A DNA stretch of 64,000 bases, from contig NZ_JBHSFP010000010.1 of the NCBI RefSeq assembly GCF_042654065.1, forward strand, positions 1 to 64,000. Direction: 5' to 3'. Shown piece after piece: positions 51,907 through 60,917 of this stretch. The translations under genes and the position numbers were made by a program. The notes under the pieces are model-generated. The model saw nothing but the letters and a program-made list of their open reading frames with translations. It searched no databases and had not been told where the DNA came from. The DNA comes from Sphaerisporangium dianthi. Its GTDB lineage: Bacteria; Actinomycetota; Actinomycetes; Streptosporangiales; Streptosporangiaceae. The first letter of the stretch is position 1; each line of letters begins with the position of its first letter.

Positions 51907-54885
51907 CTAGGGGAACGGTCCTCGCTGAGGGGCGGGGGCGAAGGTGTGCTCGACGAGGCGGGCGGTGGCCTTGCCGTCGTCGCGGGGGGCGTAGGTGCGG
52001 ACGAAGTCCTCGTACCGGTCGGCGTAGTCGCCCGAGAGGGCGTCGATCAGGCGCACGGCCTCGATGACGTCGGCGCTCTCGGCCAGCAGCGGGCCGGGGG
52101 CCTGGGTGCGAAGGTCCAGATAGAGGCCGCGGCTGTTGCGGTATCGCTCGAGGTCGTAGCCGAAGAAGATCATCGGACGCCGGGTGGCGGCGAAGTCGAA
52201 CATGACCGAGGAGTAGTCGGTGATCAGCATGTCCGCGATCAGCAACAGGTCTGCCATGTCTGGATAATTCGTGACGTCGAGGGCGAAGGGGTACTCCCGG
52301 GTCATCGGGCCCGGCCGGACCAGCGAGGCCGGGCCGGGGACCACGAGCCCGGCGGCCACCGGCGGCGCCTGCATCATGTGGCCGCGCACGAGCAGCACGT
52401 GGTCGCGGCCGAGCACCCGCCGGGCCTCGGCCAGATCAAGGCGCACCGAGGCGTTCCTGCGGTCATGGTCACGCCAGGTCGGCGCGTAGAGCACCACCCG
52501 CTTGCCCGCCGGGATGCCCAGGCTGCGCCGCACGGCCGCCGCCAGTTCGGCCCGCTCGGGCGAGGTGAGCACGTCGTTGCGCGGCAGGCCTGACTCGAGG
52601 ATCTCACCGCCGTACCCGAAGGCCCGGCGCAGCACCTCGGAGGCCCACGAGCTCTGGGTGACGAGCAGATCCCAGTTGGCGACCTCGGCGGCCTGGCGGT
52701 ACCAGGCGGCCGGCCGGGGCTCGCGGGACATGTGACGCTGGTCGCCGCCGACGCGCTTGAGCGGGGTGCCGTGCCAGGTCTGCACGCAGATCTGGTCTTC
52801 GCGGGCGCGGAACCACTGGGGCAGCAACGTGTTGGTGACGATGTGGCGTGAGCGGGCCAGCGCGGTGTAGTGCTCGCGGCTCCCCTCGCGCACCACGGTC
52901 GGCGTGATGCCGGGGGGAAGGCCGAGCTCGGCCGAGTCGGGCGGCACGAACGCGCCGTCCTTGACCACCCAGATGTGCTCGCGGTCGTCGCCGCGGCGCA
53001 GCCGCTCCTCGTACACCGCCCGGGCGTTGTCGGAGTAGGACCTGCCGTCGAAGGAGACGTACACCGTCGCGTCGCGCAGCTCGCGCCGCCGCTCGGCGGG
53101 ATAGTGCACCCGGCGCAGCCCCCACAGGCCGCCCGCGCCCCTCTCGTCGTCGGGACGGCGCTCGGCTGCGATCAGGACGGGCACGTCGAAACGCGTCGCC
53201 ACCAGGCGGTACTCTCGGCCGCCCACGATGTGGACGCCCTCGTCCAGCGTGTCGAGCAGGCGGTGGTCGACCCGCAGCGGCGCGGTGGTGCCCTTGCCGC
53301 CCGCGACCGACAGGCTCCAGGTGCCCGACGCCAGCGCCACCGTGCCGGCGAACCTCGGCATGGCGCCCGGCGGGACGCGAACGGAGAACCCGTCCCCGGA
53401 GCGGACCAGCGGCACGCGGTAGGTCAGGCCCGCGCGCTGGCGCAGCACGAGGTCGCGCTGGCCCTGCTCGGAGTCGGGGTAGGCGCCCGTCAGGGTGAGG
53501 ACGCCGTCGTCGCCCCAGCCGGCCGAGGTGATGACCGGCCAGACGCGGTGCGCCGAGACCACGGCGCGGTCGCGGCGGTCGCGCAGCACGGTGATCTCCC
53601 GGCGGCCGACGCCGACGCGCGTCTCGGCGTCGTCGTCCATCATGACCGGCGCGGCGGGATCGCCCCTCGGCTCGACCCAGAGCCTGCGGGCGTCCTGCTC
53701 CTTCATGAGCGTGGAGACGGCGAGGGCGACGGAGAACCGCGTGCCGCCCTCGGCCGGGGTGAACTCGGCGGCGATGCGGTGCCCGCCGAGACGGGCCCGC
53801 CCCTTGGTGACCTTGGTGCCCGGCAGGAAGCCGGTCAGCTCGATCTGGTCGCCGTCGTGGCTCACGCCCGTCAACCGAGCCCGGGTCGGCTGCAGCACGA
53901 CCTGGAGCACCCGGTCGGAGGTCCACGCCGGGCGCACCCACCAACCGGGACGGACGCGCAGGCCCGCCGGCCGCTCGGTGCGCCCCGTGACAGGACCGCG
54001 CAGGGCGCCGGTGGCCCGCGCGCCCCGGCTCCAGATGACGATGTCGGCGCGCCAGGTCGTGGTGTCGGGGACCGCCGGGCGACCGCGGAGCATGCGCTGC
54101 GCGCCGTGGACGACGGCGCGCAGGGCCGAGCGCCAGCGCAGCGACCAAGGCTTGATCTCCGCGGCGAAACCGGCCCAGTCGTAGTTGCACCCGGGCTCCG
54201 CGGCGTCGTGCGTGGCCTGCGGCCGGTAGACGCGGCGGGTGCGGGCCGAGATCGGCGGCACCCAGCGAGGGCCGCGCAGCACCACGGTGGCCCGGTTGAA
54301 GCGCCTGCTGCGCACCGACAGCCCGACAAGGTAGGCGTGACCGGTGACGCGCAGCCGCCCGTCGTGCCACGAGACGTCGGTGATCTCGGTCACCGGGACC
54401 AGGTCGGACCTGCGCAGCCGGAACAGCGACCGCGGCGCGCTGACCGGCAGGTCGGCGTACCAGGCGAGGCCCCGGCGCACCCGCTTGGAGGGCTCGGCGG
54501 TGGCGGCGACCAGGCCCGCGAGCTCGTCACCCTCGGCGAGCTCGCGCGGGTCGCGCCGCTCGATGAGGTGGTAGGCGAGCCGGCGGGCCACCGGCAGGCG
54601 GCGCTTGACGGAGGCGTCGACGCCGGACAGGTAGTCGCGGAGCAGGTCGATGGCCTGGCGCAGGCGGGTGGCGTCCCGGCGGGCGGCCGTCTCGAGGCGC
54701 AGGGCGAGCGGCCCGTTGAGCGCCTCGTAGTGCAGCCTGCGGCGCTCGGCGCGGGTGAGCCCCGCGGAGTGAACGGCCGCGATCACGGCGTCGAGCGGAT
54801 CTCCCCTGTCATAGAGGTCCTGGGCGGCCCGCAGCCGGTCGGCGACGATGTCACCGCTGCGCGCGGGCGTGGCACCGGTGGCCAT
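51907..54885 (-). CDS. CDP-glycerol glycerophosphotransferase-family (TagF/TarL-like) protein
   Basis: The C-terminal 370 residues match the teichoic-acid polymerase fold: ICVQTWHGTPLKRVGGD, LVTQSSWASEVLRRAFGYG, ESGLPRNDVL, LYAPTWRD and ADMLITDYSSVMFDFAA, with the His and Asp residues that bind CDP-glycerol. The 600-residue N-terminal part is poorly conserved, rich in beta structure, and may bind polymer. No glycosyltransferase domain is seen. It would add polyol phosphate units to a wall polymer at the inner membrane face. ATG at 54885 with AAAGGCGG upstream. No other teichoic acid gene is adjacent. Confidence 0.87.
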   Translation of the reverse strand: MATGATPARSGDIVADRLRAAQDLYDRGDPLDAVIAAVHSAGLTRAERRRLHYEALNGPLALRLETAARRDATRLRQAIDLLRDYLSGVDASVKRRLPVARRLAYHLIERRDPRELAEGDELAGLVAATAEPSKRVRRGLAWYADLPVSAPRSLFRLRRSDLVPVTEITDVSWHDGRLRVTGHAYLVGLSVRSRRFNRATVVLRGPRWVPPISARTRRVYRPQATHDAAEPGCNYDWAGFAAEIKPWSLRWRSALRAVVHGAQRMLRGRPAVPDTTTWRADIVIWSRGARATGALRGPVTGRTERPAGLRVRPGWWVRPAWTSDRVLQVVLQPTRARLTGVSHDGDQIELTGFLPGTKVTKGRARLGGHRIAAEFTPAEGGTRFSVALAVSTLMKEQDARRLWVEPRGDPAAPVMMDDDAETRVGVGRREITVLRDRRDRAVVSAHRVWPVITSAGWGDDGVLTLTGAYPDSEQGQRDLVLRQRAGLTYRVPLVRSGDGFSVRVPPGAMPRFAGTVALASGTWSLSVAGGKGTTAPLRVDHRLLDTLDEGVHIVGGREYRLVATRFDVPVLIAAERRPDDERGAGGLWGLRRVHYPAERRRELRDATVYVSFDGRSYSDNARAVYEERLRRGDDREHIWVVKDGAFVPPDSAELGLPPGITPTVVREGSREHYTALARSRHIVTNTLLPQWFRAREDQICVQTWHGTPLKRVGGDQRHMSREPRPAAWYRQAAEVANWDLLVTQSSWASEVLRRAFGYGGEILESGLPRNDVLTSPERAELAAAVRRSLGIPAGKRVVLYAPTWRDHDRRNASVRLDLAEARRVLGRDHVLLVRGHMMQAPPVAAGLVVPGPASLVRPGPMTREYPFALDVTNYPDMADLLLIADMLITDYSSVMFDFAATRRPMIFFGYDLERYRNSRGLYLDLRTQAPGPLLAESADVIEAVRLIDALSGDYADRYEDFVRTYAPRDDGKATARLVEHTFAPAPQRGPFP

Positions 54886-54956
54886 CGGGGAGGCACCGCC
54901 TTTCCAGTCTCACCGTAAGGGGCGTTCCTGGAATGGTAATGCGAGTTACTGAGAAA

Positions 54957-55262
54957 TCACTGATGATCTCCCCGCCATCGGGCGTGGCGCATATCGGCTC
55001 TTTCCCCTCTCATGGGCGTGCCCTCGTCCCGCCAGCGCGCAAGACACCTGCTCTCGTGCCCTTGCACCGGATCGCCGTCCGAACGGACCACCCGCCACCA
55101 CGGCACACCGCCGCCCCAGGTGGACATCACGCGGCCGACCTGCCGCGGCCCGCCCTCCCCGAGGTATTCGGCGATGTCGCCGTAGGACATGACCTTCCCC
55201 GGCGGGATGCGTTCGACCAGGTCGAGCACCCGCTCGGCGAAGGGCGTCGGATCTCCGGTCAC
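54957..55262 (-). CDS. Alkyltransferase-like (ATL/MGMT-family) protein
   Basis: The roughly 101-aa protein has the DNA-binding domain of O6-alkylguanine alkyltransferases (IPPGKVMSYGDIAEYLGEG and PRQVGRVMS) but the acceptor motif PCHR is PWWR here, so the alkyl-accepting Cys is Trp. This is the mark of ATL proteins, which bind alkylated bases and pass them to nucleotide excision repair. GTG at 55262 overlaps the upstream gene by GTGA and is preferred to GTG 55271. Confidence 0.9.
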   Translation of the reverse strand: MTGDPTPFAERVLDLVERIPPGKVMSYGDIAEYLGEGGPRQVGRVMSTWGGGVPWWRVVRSDGDPVQGHESRCLARWRDEGTPMRGERADMRHARWRGDHQ

Positions 55263-55633
55263 GTGCTCCACTGCGCGGGGCCGAGGACGAGGAGCTCTTC
55301 GAGCTTGCCGAACTCGTAGGTCGCCTCGCCGTTCACCTGCTCGACGATGCCGTCGCGGATGCCGTACGCCTCGCCGTCCTCGCCGATCAGGCCGCCGCCG
55401 AGCATCTCGGCGAGACGGGCGAGATGGGCGACATGCCAGTCAGAGGTCGGCTCTCCGAACAGGCGCCCCTGCCAGGAGGCGACCGCGTGCTCGGCCTCGC
55501 CGTGACGGGCGAAGACCTGGCCGGACTCGGGCGTTCCCCGCAGTTCCAGGCCGGCGTCCGCCGACGCCGTCACCTCGGTGATCTCGGCGTAGGCGAGCGG
55601 CGATTCGCGATGTACGCGCAACTCGTATCCCAC
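55259..55633 (-). CDS. Conserved hypothetical protein coupled to the ATL gene, 124 aa
   Basis: A small soluble acidic protein beginning with GTG. It has beta-rich ends (MGYELRVHRESPLAYAEI) and a helix-rich middle; no catalytic motif is visible. It overlaps the ATL start by 4 nt. The M. tuberculosis gene next to the ATL homologue also encodes a small unknown protein, though I cannot align them here. Function unknown. Confidence 0.75.
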   Translation of the reverse strand: MGYELRVHRESPLAYAEITEVTASADAGLELRGTPESGQVFARHGEAEHAVASWQGRLFGEPTSDWHVAHLARLAEMLGGGLIGEDGEAYGIRDGIVEQVNGEATYEFGKLEELLVLGPAQWST

Positions 55634-55757
55634 GAGATGGGAACCCTAGCGAATCTTTACGGATCTGCGGTACGGAATGGGGCGACAACGGTCAGACCGC
55701 ATCCGAAATGCCACCGAACGGCCACCAAAAAGCACCCGGATCGCGGCCCTCATGTGA

Positions 55758-56960
55758 TCATTGCCGTTCGGCCCGCCTCGTCAGCACGACGACGGCGGCG
55801 CCGAACCCGATGAGGCCGAGGAGGACGCCGACGCCGTAGACCCACAGCCGCACGGGATCGGCGCCCGGCGGGGTGGGCGCGGGCGCGGTCGCGCCGTTGC
55901 CGAAATGCAGGTCGCCGCGGACGGCCACCGAACCGCGGTAGCCGGCCAGTTCGCCGGCGCGGGTGAGCGCGGCGGCCGCGTCGACGACGCCGAACCCCAC
56001 CTTGTCGTCATATCCGGCCCGCGGCCTCCCCTTGGCGCTGGAGGCGATGGCACGGGAGACCAGCTCGGGGGGCAGGCTCGGATATTTCGCCCTGATCAGC
56101 GCGACGACTCCGGAGACCAGGGCCGTCGAGGCGCTGCTGCCCTCCACCTCCGTGTACCCGCCGCCGGGGATCGCCGCAGGCACGCCGACGCCGGGCGCGC
56201 CGACCAGCACCGAGAGGTTGTCGCTGCTGAAGCCCGCCGGCCGGCCGCGCCTGTCGACCGCGCCGACGCCGATCACCCCGGCGTAGCCCGCCGGGAAGCT
56301 CCAGAACGAGGTGCCGCGCTTCTGCGCCGCCTGGGAGTCGCCGTCGTTGCCCACGGCCGCCACCAGGACCACCCCGCGCGCCAGTGCGTAGGCGACCGCC
56401 TGGCGGTCGGCCCGCTGGGTGGCGTACTCGCCGAGCGACATGCTGATGACCTGGGCCCCGTGGTCGGTCGCGTACCGCATCGCCCGCGAGAGCGGGCTCT
56501 CGGACGGCAGGCCGAGACCGTCGTCGGGCTCGATGAGGTTCGCCTCGGGCTCGCTCTCGTCGAGCACCGGCACCGACAGGATGCGCGCCTCGGGCGCCAC
56601 GCCGATGAGACCGCCGTCGCGCCCCGATCCGGCGATGAGCGAGGCCATCGCCGTGCCGTGCGGGCCGGTGGCGACGGTCTCGTCGTCGAACATGCTCGAG
56701 CGCATGTCGGGCGCGACGGTGACCTTGTCCTTCAGGACCGGCGTCTTGACGTCGACGACGCTGTCGATCACGGCCACGGTGACCCCCGCGCCGCGGGTGG
56801 TCTTCCACGCCTGCCCGGCCTTGATCGCGTCGAGCACCCACTGCTGCCTGCCGCGCACGTCCTGCGCCTGCCTGTCGCGCGCGTCCTGCGCCGCCGCCGG
56901 CCCTGCCAGCAGCCCCGCGAGCGCGAGCGCGGCGCCGAGGGCGCCGGCCGCCCTCAACAC
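55758..56960 (-). CDS. Mycosin-type membrane-anchored subtilase 1
   Basis: The 400-aa protein has a signal peptide (about 1-25), a subtilisin domain and a C-terminal membrane anchor (VYGVGVLLGLIGFGAAVVVL) with a basic tail, the plan of MycP proteases of type VII secretion. Triad: Asp in VAVIDSVVD, His in GPHGTAMASLIAGS, Ser in EGSSASTALVSGV (usual GTS is GSS). GTG at 56960 falls inside the end of the previous gene; a longer frame to 57047 was rejected. No ESX genes are adjacent. It is last of a four-gene overlapping operon. Confidence 0.88.
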   Translation of the reverse strand: MLRAAGALGAALALAGLLAGPAAAQDARDRQAQDVRGRQQWVLDAIKAGQAWKTTRGAGVTVAVIDSVVDVKTPVLKDKVTVAPDMRSSMFDDETVATGPHGTAMASLIAGSGRDGGLIGVAPEARILSVPVLDESEPEANLIEPDDGLGLPSESPLSRAMRYATDHGAQVISMSLGEYATQRADRQAVAYALARGVVLVAAVGNDGDSQAAQKRGTSFWSFPAGYAGVIGVGAVDRRGRPAGFSSDNLSVLVGAPGVGVPAAIPGGGYTEVEGSSASTALVSGVVALIRAKYPSLPPELVSRAIASSAKGRPRAGYDDKVGFGVVDAAAALTRAGELAGYRGSVAVRGDLHFGNGATAPAPTPPGADPVRLWVYGVGVLLGLIGFGAAVVVLTRRAERQ

Positions 56961-57904
56961 ACGTTCCCCTGGGTGCACCGCGGGATGTCGGGCGGAGCGG
57001 CGAGGCCTCTGGCGACGTGCCCGGCGACCGACTGGGCCATCGGCCACAGCTCGCTGTGGGTGATCTCCTCAGGCGGCACGGCGTCGCGCGTGCGGCCGTC
57101 GGCGTACCCGGCGCTGGAGAAGATGATGTAGGGCCCGGCCCCGGTCCAGGCGGTGCGCTGGCGCTGCGCGGCCCCGAACCGGTCGGTGACCGTGCCGGGG
57201 AAGGCCACGGGGCGGACGCCGACGCGGTCGTCCACGGGCAGGTCGGCGGCGGTGTCCACCCTGGTCTCCTCATTGGGCAGCACGGCCACCCCCACGGTCA
57301 CCACGAAGGTCGAGGTCTGGTCGACGTAGGTCGCGCGCAGCATGGTGCGGCAGCCGTGCCGGCGCAGCACCGAGGCGACGGAGGAGTCCACCACGGAGGA
57401 GCACGGCGCCTCGGGGGCGATGCCGACGCGCCGGGCGAGTTGCCGGACCCGGGAGAGCCCGAGGTACTCGACCTGGGCGGGGAAGACGGCGTCGGCCCGC
57501 CATGCCTGCCAGCGCCGCGCGACGTCCTGCTCGGCGTACCGGGCCCGCTCGGCCACCGTGAGCGGCCGGGAACGGGTCTCCTGCAGCAGCCCGACCGAGC
57601 CGAGCAGCACGTTGATCGCCGCGATGGCCAGGATCGTCCCCATGATCAGCAGGAACAGGGAACGAAACCGGACGCCCCGCTCGAGTTCCTCGCGGTCGAT
57701 GGCGGCCTGGAAGCGCGCGGCCCGTGCCCGGGCGCCGCTCCACGGCCGCGCCGCCCCGCCGGCCGGGCCGGAGCCGTCCGTCCATGCCCGGGAACCGGCT
57801 CGGGCGCCGCGACCGGCCGCGGGAAGCCGGGGCGCGCCGCGCGCGCCCGCGGCACGCGCGGGCCAGGGCGTCACCGGCCGCGCCCGTGGCTCCTCAGGCG
57901 ACAT
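56954..57904 (-). CDS. Single-pass membrane protein with extracytoplasmic domain, copy 1
   Basis: A Pro/Arg/Ala-rich cytoplasmic N-terminus (1-75) precedes one membrane span (FLLIMGTILAIAAINVLLG, about 82-100) and a 200-residue outer domain. Conserved points shared with copy 2 (59195-59914) are ARRWQAW, VFPAQV, RRVGIAPEAPCSSVVDSSV, CRTMLRATYVD, VVTVGVAVLP and the closing cysteines. Four cysteines could make two disulfides. Each copy is followed by, and overlaps, a mycosin gene, so it is probably the mycosin partner or substrate. Family unknown to me. Confidence 0.78.
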   Translation of the reverse strand: MSPEEPRARPVTPWPARAAGARGAPRLPAAGRGARAGSRAWTDGSGPAGGAARPWSGARARAARFQAAIDREELERGVRFRSLFLLIMGTILAIAAINVLLGSVGLLQETRSRPLTVAERARYAEQDVARRWQAWRADAVFPAQVEYLGLSRVRQLARRVGIAPEAPCSSVVDSSVASVLRRHGCRTMLRATYVDQTSTFVVTVGVAVLPNEETRVDTAADLPVDDRVGVRPVAFPGTVTDRFGAAQRQRTAWTGAGPYIIFSSAGYADGRTRDAVPPEEITHSELWPMAQSVAGHVARGLAAPPDIPRCTQGNVC

Positions 57905-59201
57905 ACTTCGATGCTACGTCGGCACCCGCCGCCACCGGCCCCCTCGCCTCCCTCGCGTTCCGTGGTGTCCGCCTTACCCTCCTGCCGCGCCCACCGCGCC
58001 GCAGGAGCAGGATCATCGCCGTCAGGCTCACCCCGGCCCCGGCGGTGGCCGCCAGGGCGACCCCGCCGTACAGAGTGATCATGCCCGTGTCGCGCCGCAC
58101 CACACGCACCGGCGGCAGCGGAGAGGGCTCGGCGCCGGTGGCGGCGGACATGGGCAGGTCGGCGTCCTGGGCGCCGGGCCCGGAGGCGGTGTGGCGGTGG
58201 CGCGCCAGCCTGGCCGCCTCGGCGAGCGCGCGGGCCGCGTTCACCACGCCGAAGCCCACGCCGGGGTCGTACCCCCGGGCGGGCCTGCGCGTGACCCCGG
58301 TGGTGAGCGCCTGGGCGACCAGCGCGGGGGACATCCGCGGGTACCTGGCCTTGATCAGCGCGGCGACGCCGGAGACCAGGGCCGTCGCCTGGGAGGTGCC
58401 CCGCCCGACCCAGTATTGGTCGCCGGGCCCCGCGCCGAAGACGTTCACGCCGGGCGCCGCCAGCAGCACCAGGGAGTTGCGGTTGGAGAACGACGCCTTG
58501 TGCAGCCCGTGGTCGGCCGCACCGACGGAGATCACCCCTGGGAGCGACGCCGGATAGGAGTACGGCCCGTCGCGGCGGCCGGCGCCTTCGTTGCCGGCCG
58601 CCGCCACCAGCACCACGCCCTTGGAGACGGCGTACCTGATGGCCGCCCGCTCTTGCTTGGTCGGCCGGTCCTTGGAGATCGACATGTTGATGACCCGCGC
58701 GCCCTTGTCGACGGCGTACCGGATGCCGCGCGCGACGACGTTCTCGTACCGCGCCTGGGAGTTGAAGGTCTGGAAACCCGGCTCGTCGTCCTCCAGGATG
58801 ACCCGCACCGACAGCACCCGGGCGGCGGGCGCGACCCCGATCACCCCGTCGGAGCGGCCAGGCCCGTGCCCGTGCCCGGCGATCAGCGATGCCATGTACG
58901 TGCCGTGCAGGCGGCGGGGCGCGGTGCCGCTCGGGTTGGCGCCACGGGTGAGGTCGGGGCCGGTGACCACCGAGCCCGCGAGGTCGTGGTGGCGGGGGTC
59001 GACCCCCGAGTCGAGGACCGCGACCAGGACGCCGGCCCCCCGGGTCACCCGCCAGGCGTCGGCCACGTCAAGGGTGCGCAGCACCTGTCGCTGGCTGCCG
59101 CGCACCTGGTCGGCGGAGGCGGCGGGCGGAAGGAGGAGCGCGGGCCCGAGGACCAGCCCGGCCGCGAGGATGGCGAGGAACGCCGCGGCGGCCCTCAGCA
59201 T
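57894..59201 (-). CDS. Mycosin-type membrane-anchored subtilase 2
   Basis: The 435-aa protein has a signal peptide (to about 30), then subtilase motifs: LVAVLDSGVDPRHHDLAG, LHGTYMASLIAGHG and VGRGTSQATALVSGVAALI (Ser in canonical GTS). A membrane anchor (about 370-395, GGVALAATAGAGVSLTAMIL) and an Arg-rich tail follow. It overlaps both neighbours (7 and 11 nt). Closest in plan to mycosin 1 but clearly diverged, so the duplication is old. Confidence 0.9.
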   Translation of the reverse strand: MLRAAAAFLAILAAGLVLGPALLLPPAASADQVRGSQRQVLRTLDVADAWRVTRGAGVLVAVLDSGVDPRHHDLAGSVVTGPDLTRGANPSGTAPRRLHGTYMASLIAGHGHGPGRSDGVIGVAPAARVLSVRVILEDDEPGFQTFNSQARYENVVARGIRYAVDKGARVINMSISKDRPTKQERAAIRYAVSKGVVLVAAAGNEGAGRRDGPYSYPASLPGVISVGAADHGLHKASFSNRNSLVLLAAPGVNVFGAGPGDQYWVGRGTSQATALVSGVAALIKARYPRMSPALVAQALTTGVTRRPARGYDPGVGFGVVNAARALAEAARLARHRHTASGPGAQDADLPMSAATGAEPSPLPPVRVVRRDTGMITLYGGVALAATAGAGVSLTAMILLLRRGGRGRRVRRTPRNAREARGPVAAGADVASKYVA

Positions 59202-59914
59202 TGCCAGTCCTTTCCGGCACAGTCGGGCCGCGCGGGGACGGACAGCGTGCGCAGGACGCGCTCGGCCAGGTCGGAGGCGAAGGCGAAGATCGTGGAGCGC
59301 TGGCGGCCGACCGACCGGGCGGGCCGGCCGTCGACCTGGCCGGCCGTGGTGACCACCAGATACGGCCCGGACTGCGCCAGGGAGGACGACTGGCGGGCGG
59401 CGGCGGTGAACCGGTCGGCGACGGTCTGCGGGAAGGCCAGGGCGCGCAGCCCCGGCGAGGGCACGCCTCCCTGCGGGAACGCGGCACGTGCCGCGAGCGC
59501 GGACGCCTGGTCGGGGAAGGCCGCGACGCCGACGGTCACCACCACGCCCTGGAGGGCGTCCAAGTAGGTCGCCCGGAGCACGGCACGGCAGTGCGCGGCC
59601 TTCAGCGTCACCCGCAGCGCGGCGTCCACCGCGGCCGAGCAGTCGGTGCGGGAGGAGATGCCGATGCGGCGGGCGCTCTCTTTGCCGCCCTGCTCGGCGA
59701 CGTACGGCAGCGTGGCCGGGAAGATCTTGCCGGCGGGCCAGACCTGCCAGCGGCGGGCGGTCTCTTCGGCCGTCGCCCGCCGGATCTCGGCGGCGCTGGG
59801 GCCGCGGGTCAGCTCGGTCCCGGCGACCCCGGCGGACACGCCGGCGGCCACCGCGCAGACCAAGGTGAGCGCTGACGCCACCACCAAGGGCGGCCAGGCA
59901 CGCGGGACACTCAC
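59195..59914 (-). CDS. Single-pass membrane protein with extracytoplasmic domain, copy 2
   Basis: About 239 aa, starting at GTG 59914 (AAGG upstream) or ATG 59947; the frame continues to 60214 but would overlap the divergent gene. One membrane span (WPPLVVASALTLVCAVAAG) is followed by an outer domain parallel to copy 1: ARRWQVW, KIFPATLPYV, RRIGISSRTDCSAAVDAAL, CRAVLRATYLD, VVTVGVAAFP and a Cys near the end. It lacks the long cytoplasmic head of copy 1. First gene of the four-gene operon, 60 bp from a regulated divergent promoter. Confidence 0.75.
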   Translation of the reverse strand: MSVPRAWPPLVVASALTLVCAVAAGVSAGVAGTELTRGPSAAEIRRATAEETARRWQVWPAGKIFPATLPYVAEQGGKESARRIGISSRTDCSAAVDAALRVTLKAAHCRAVLRATYLDALQGVVVTVGVAAFPDQASALAARAAFPQGGVPSPGLRALAFPQTVADRFTAAARQSSSLAQSGPYLVVTTAGQVDGRPARSVGRQRSTIFAFASDLAERVLRTLSVPARPDCAGKDWQC

Positions 59915-59975
59915 CTGCCCGACCTTAACGCCCGGAGAAGGGGACATCCGGCGTTCCATCCGCATAAACCCCATT

Positions 59976-60027
59976 GGAAAGTACTTGACGGTATGGAAAG
60001 GAGAAAGTACTTTCCTAACTGGAAAGT
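59976..60027 (+). promoter_or_regulatory. Operator/promoter with GGAAAGT half-sites
   Basis: GGAAAGT occurs at 59976 and 60021, GGAAAGG at 59995, and the perfect palindrome GAAAGTACTTTC at 60003-60014, which overlaps the -10 (TACTTT, 60008) of a TTGACG (59985) - 17 nt - TACTTT promoter. The set is probably the binding site of the winged-helix regulator encoded second in the operon. Confidence 0.72.
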
Positions 60028-60038
60028 GAGGAGCCGAC

Positions 60039-60581
60039 ATGGACGCCACGCCCGACGACGCCCCCCGCGACGCCGCGCAGGTCACCCCCGAGGACTCATA
60101 CGGGGACGCCGCGCGCGTCACCCCCGAGGAGGCCGCGCGCACCCTGCGCGAGATCCGCGACTCGCAGGCCCGCGTGATCAGGGCCCGGCCCTGGTTCCCT
60201 GCCTGGTACACCACCGGCCTCGCCCTCTACATCACCGGCGTACAGTTCTGCACCGAGCGAGGCACCCCCGGCCCGGTGATGGTGGCGGGCCTCATCGTGC
60301 TCACACTCGCGATGGGCGGCATGGTGGGCGCGGTGGTGTTCGTCCGCAGGCAGCGCCCTCACCGCAGCCTGGTCACCTGGAGGTTGCTGGTCTCCTACGC
60401 GGCGTGGCTGATGGTGGCGATCGCCCTGAGCACGGCGCTCGCCCTGCCGCTGGCCATGGCCGGGGTGCCCTACGCGCGCACCTACGCCGGGCTCACCATG
60501 ACCGCGTACATGGCGGTCACCGGCCCGCTCATCGGCTGGTGGATGACCCGTCGCATAGCGGCCGCGATCGAGGCCGGCTGA
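60039..60581 (+). CDS. Four-span membrane protein
   Basis: After a hydrophilic start (1-50) with Asp/Pro-rich TPDDAPRDAAQVTPEDSYGD, four hydrophobic segments follow (about 60-80, 85-108, 120-145, 150-172). The first is led by RPWFPAWYTTGLALYITGVQF. ATG with GAGGAG upstream. It overlaps the regulator start by one base. Proteins of this type paired with a small winged-helix regulator are common in actinomycetes, with unknown function. Confidence 0.8.
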   Translation: MDATPDDAPRDAAQVTPEDSYGDAARVTPEEAARTLREIRDSQARVIRARPWFPAWYTTGLALYITGVQFCTERGTPGPVMVAGLIVLTLAMGGMVGAVVFVRRQRPHRSLVTWRLLVSYAAWLMVAIALSTALALPLAMAGVPYARTYAGLTMTAYMAVTGPLIGWWMTRRIAAAIEAG

Positions 60582-60886
60582 TGGCCGAACTGGACCCGGT
60601 GATCCACGCTCCGGCGCGGCTGCGCATCATGTCGCTGCTCGCCGCGGTGGAGGAGGCCGAGTTCGCCTTCGTCCGCGACGAGGTCCAGGTCAGCGACTCG
60701 GTGATGTCCAAGCACGCCGCCGCGCTGGAGGCGGCCGGGTACGTGGTGATCCGCAAGGGCCACGTCGGCAAGCGCCCCCGCACCTGGCTCAAACTGTCGC
60801 CGACCGGCCGCCAGGCGTACATGTCCCACATAGAAGCCCTACGCGACATCGTCGCCCGCTCAGGCCTCTCCCTGACCAACGACTAA
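60581..60886 (+). CDS. Winged-helix transcriptional regulator (MarR/ArsR-like)
   Basis: The 101-aa single-domain protein reads ARLRIMSLLAAVEEAEFAFV, VSDSVMSKHAAALEAAGYVVIRKGHVGKRPRTW, a helix-turn-helix with beta wing typical of the HTH_34-like family. No metal-sensing cysteines are present. ATG overlaps the membrane gene stop (TGATG). It probably represses its own promoter through the GGAAAGT sites. Confidence 0.85.
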   Translation: MAELDPVIHAPARLRIMSLLAAVEEAEFAFVRDEVQVSDSVMSKHAAALEAAGYVVIRKGHVGKRPRTWLKLSPTGRQAYMSHIEALRDIVARSGLSLTND

Positions 60887-60917
60887 CCCCCGAGCGAAGC
60901 GAGGCCAAGCCGGCACA

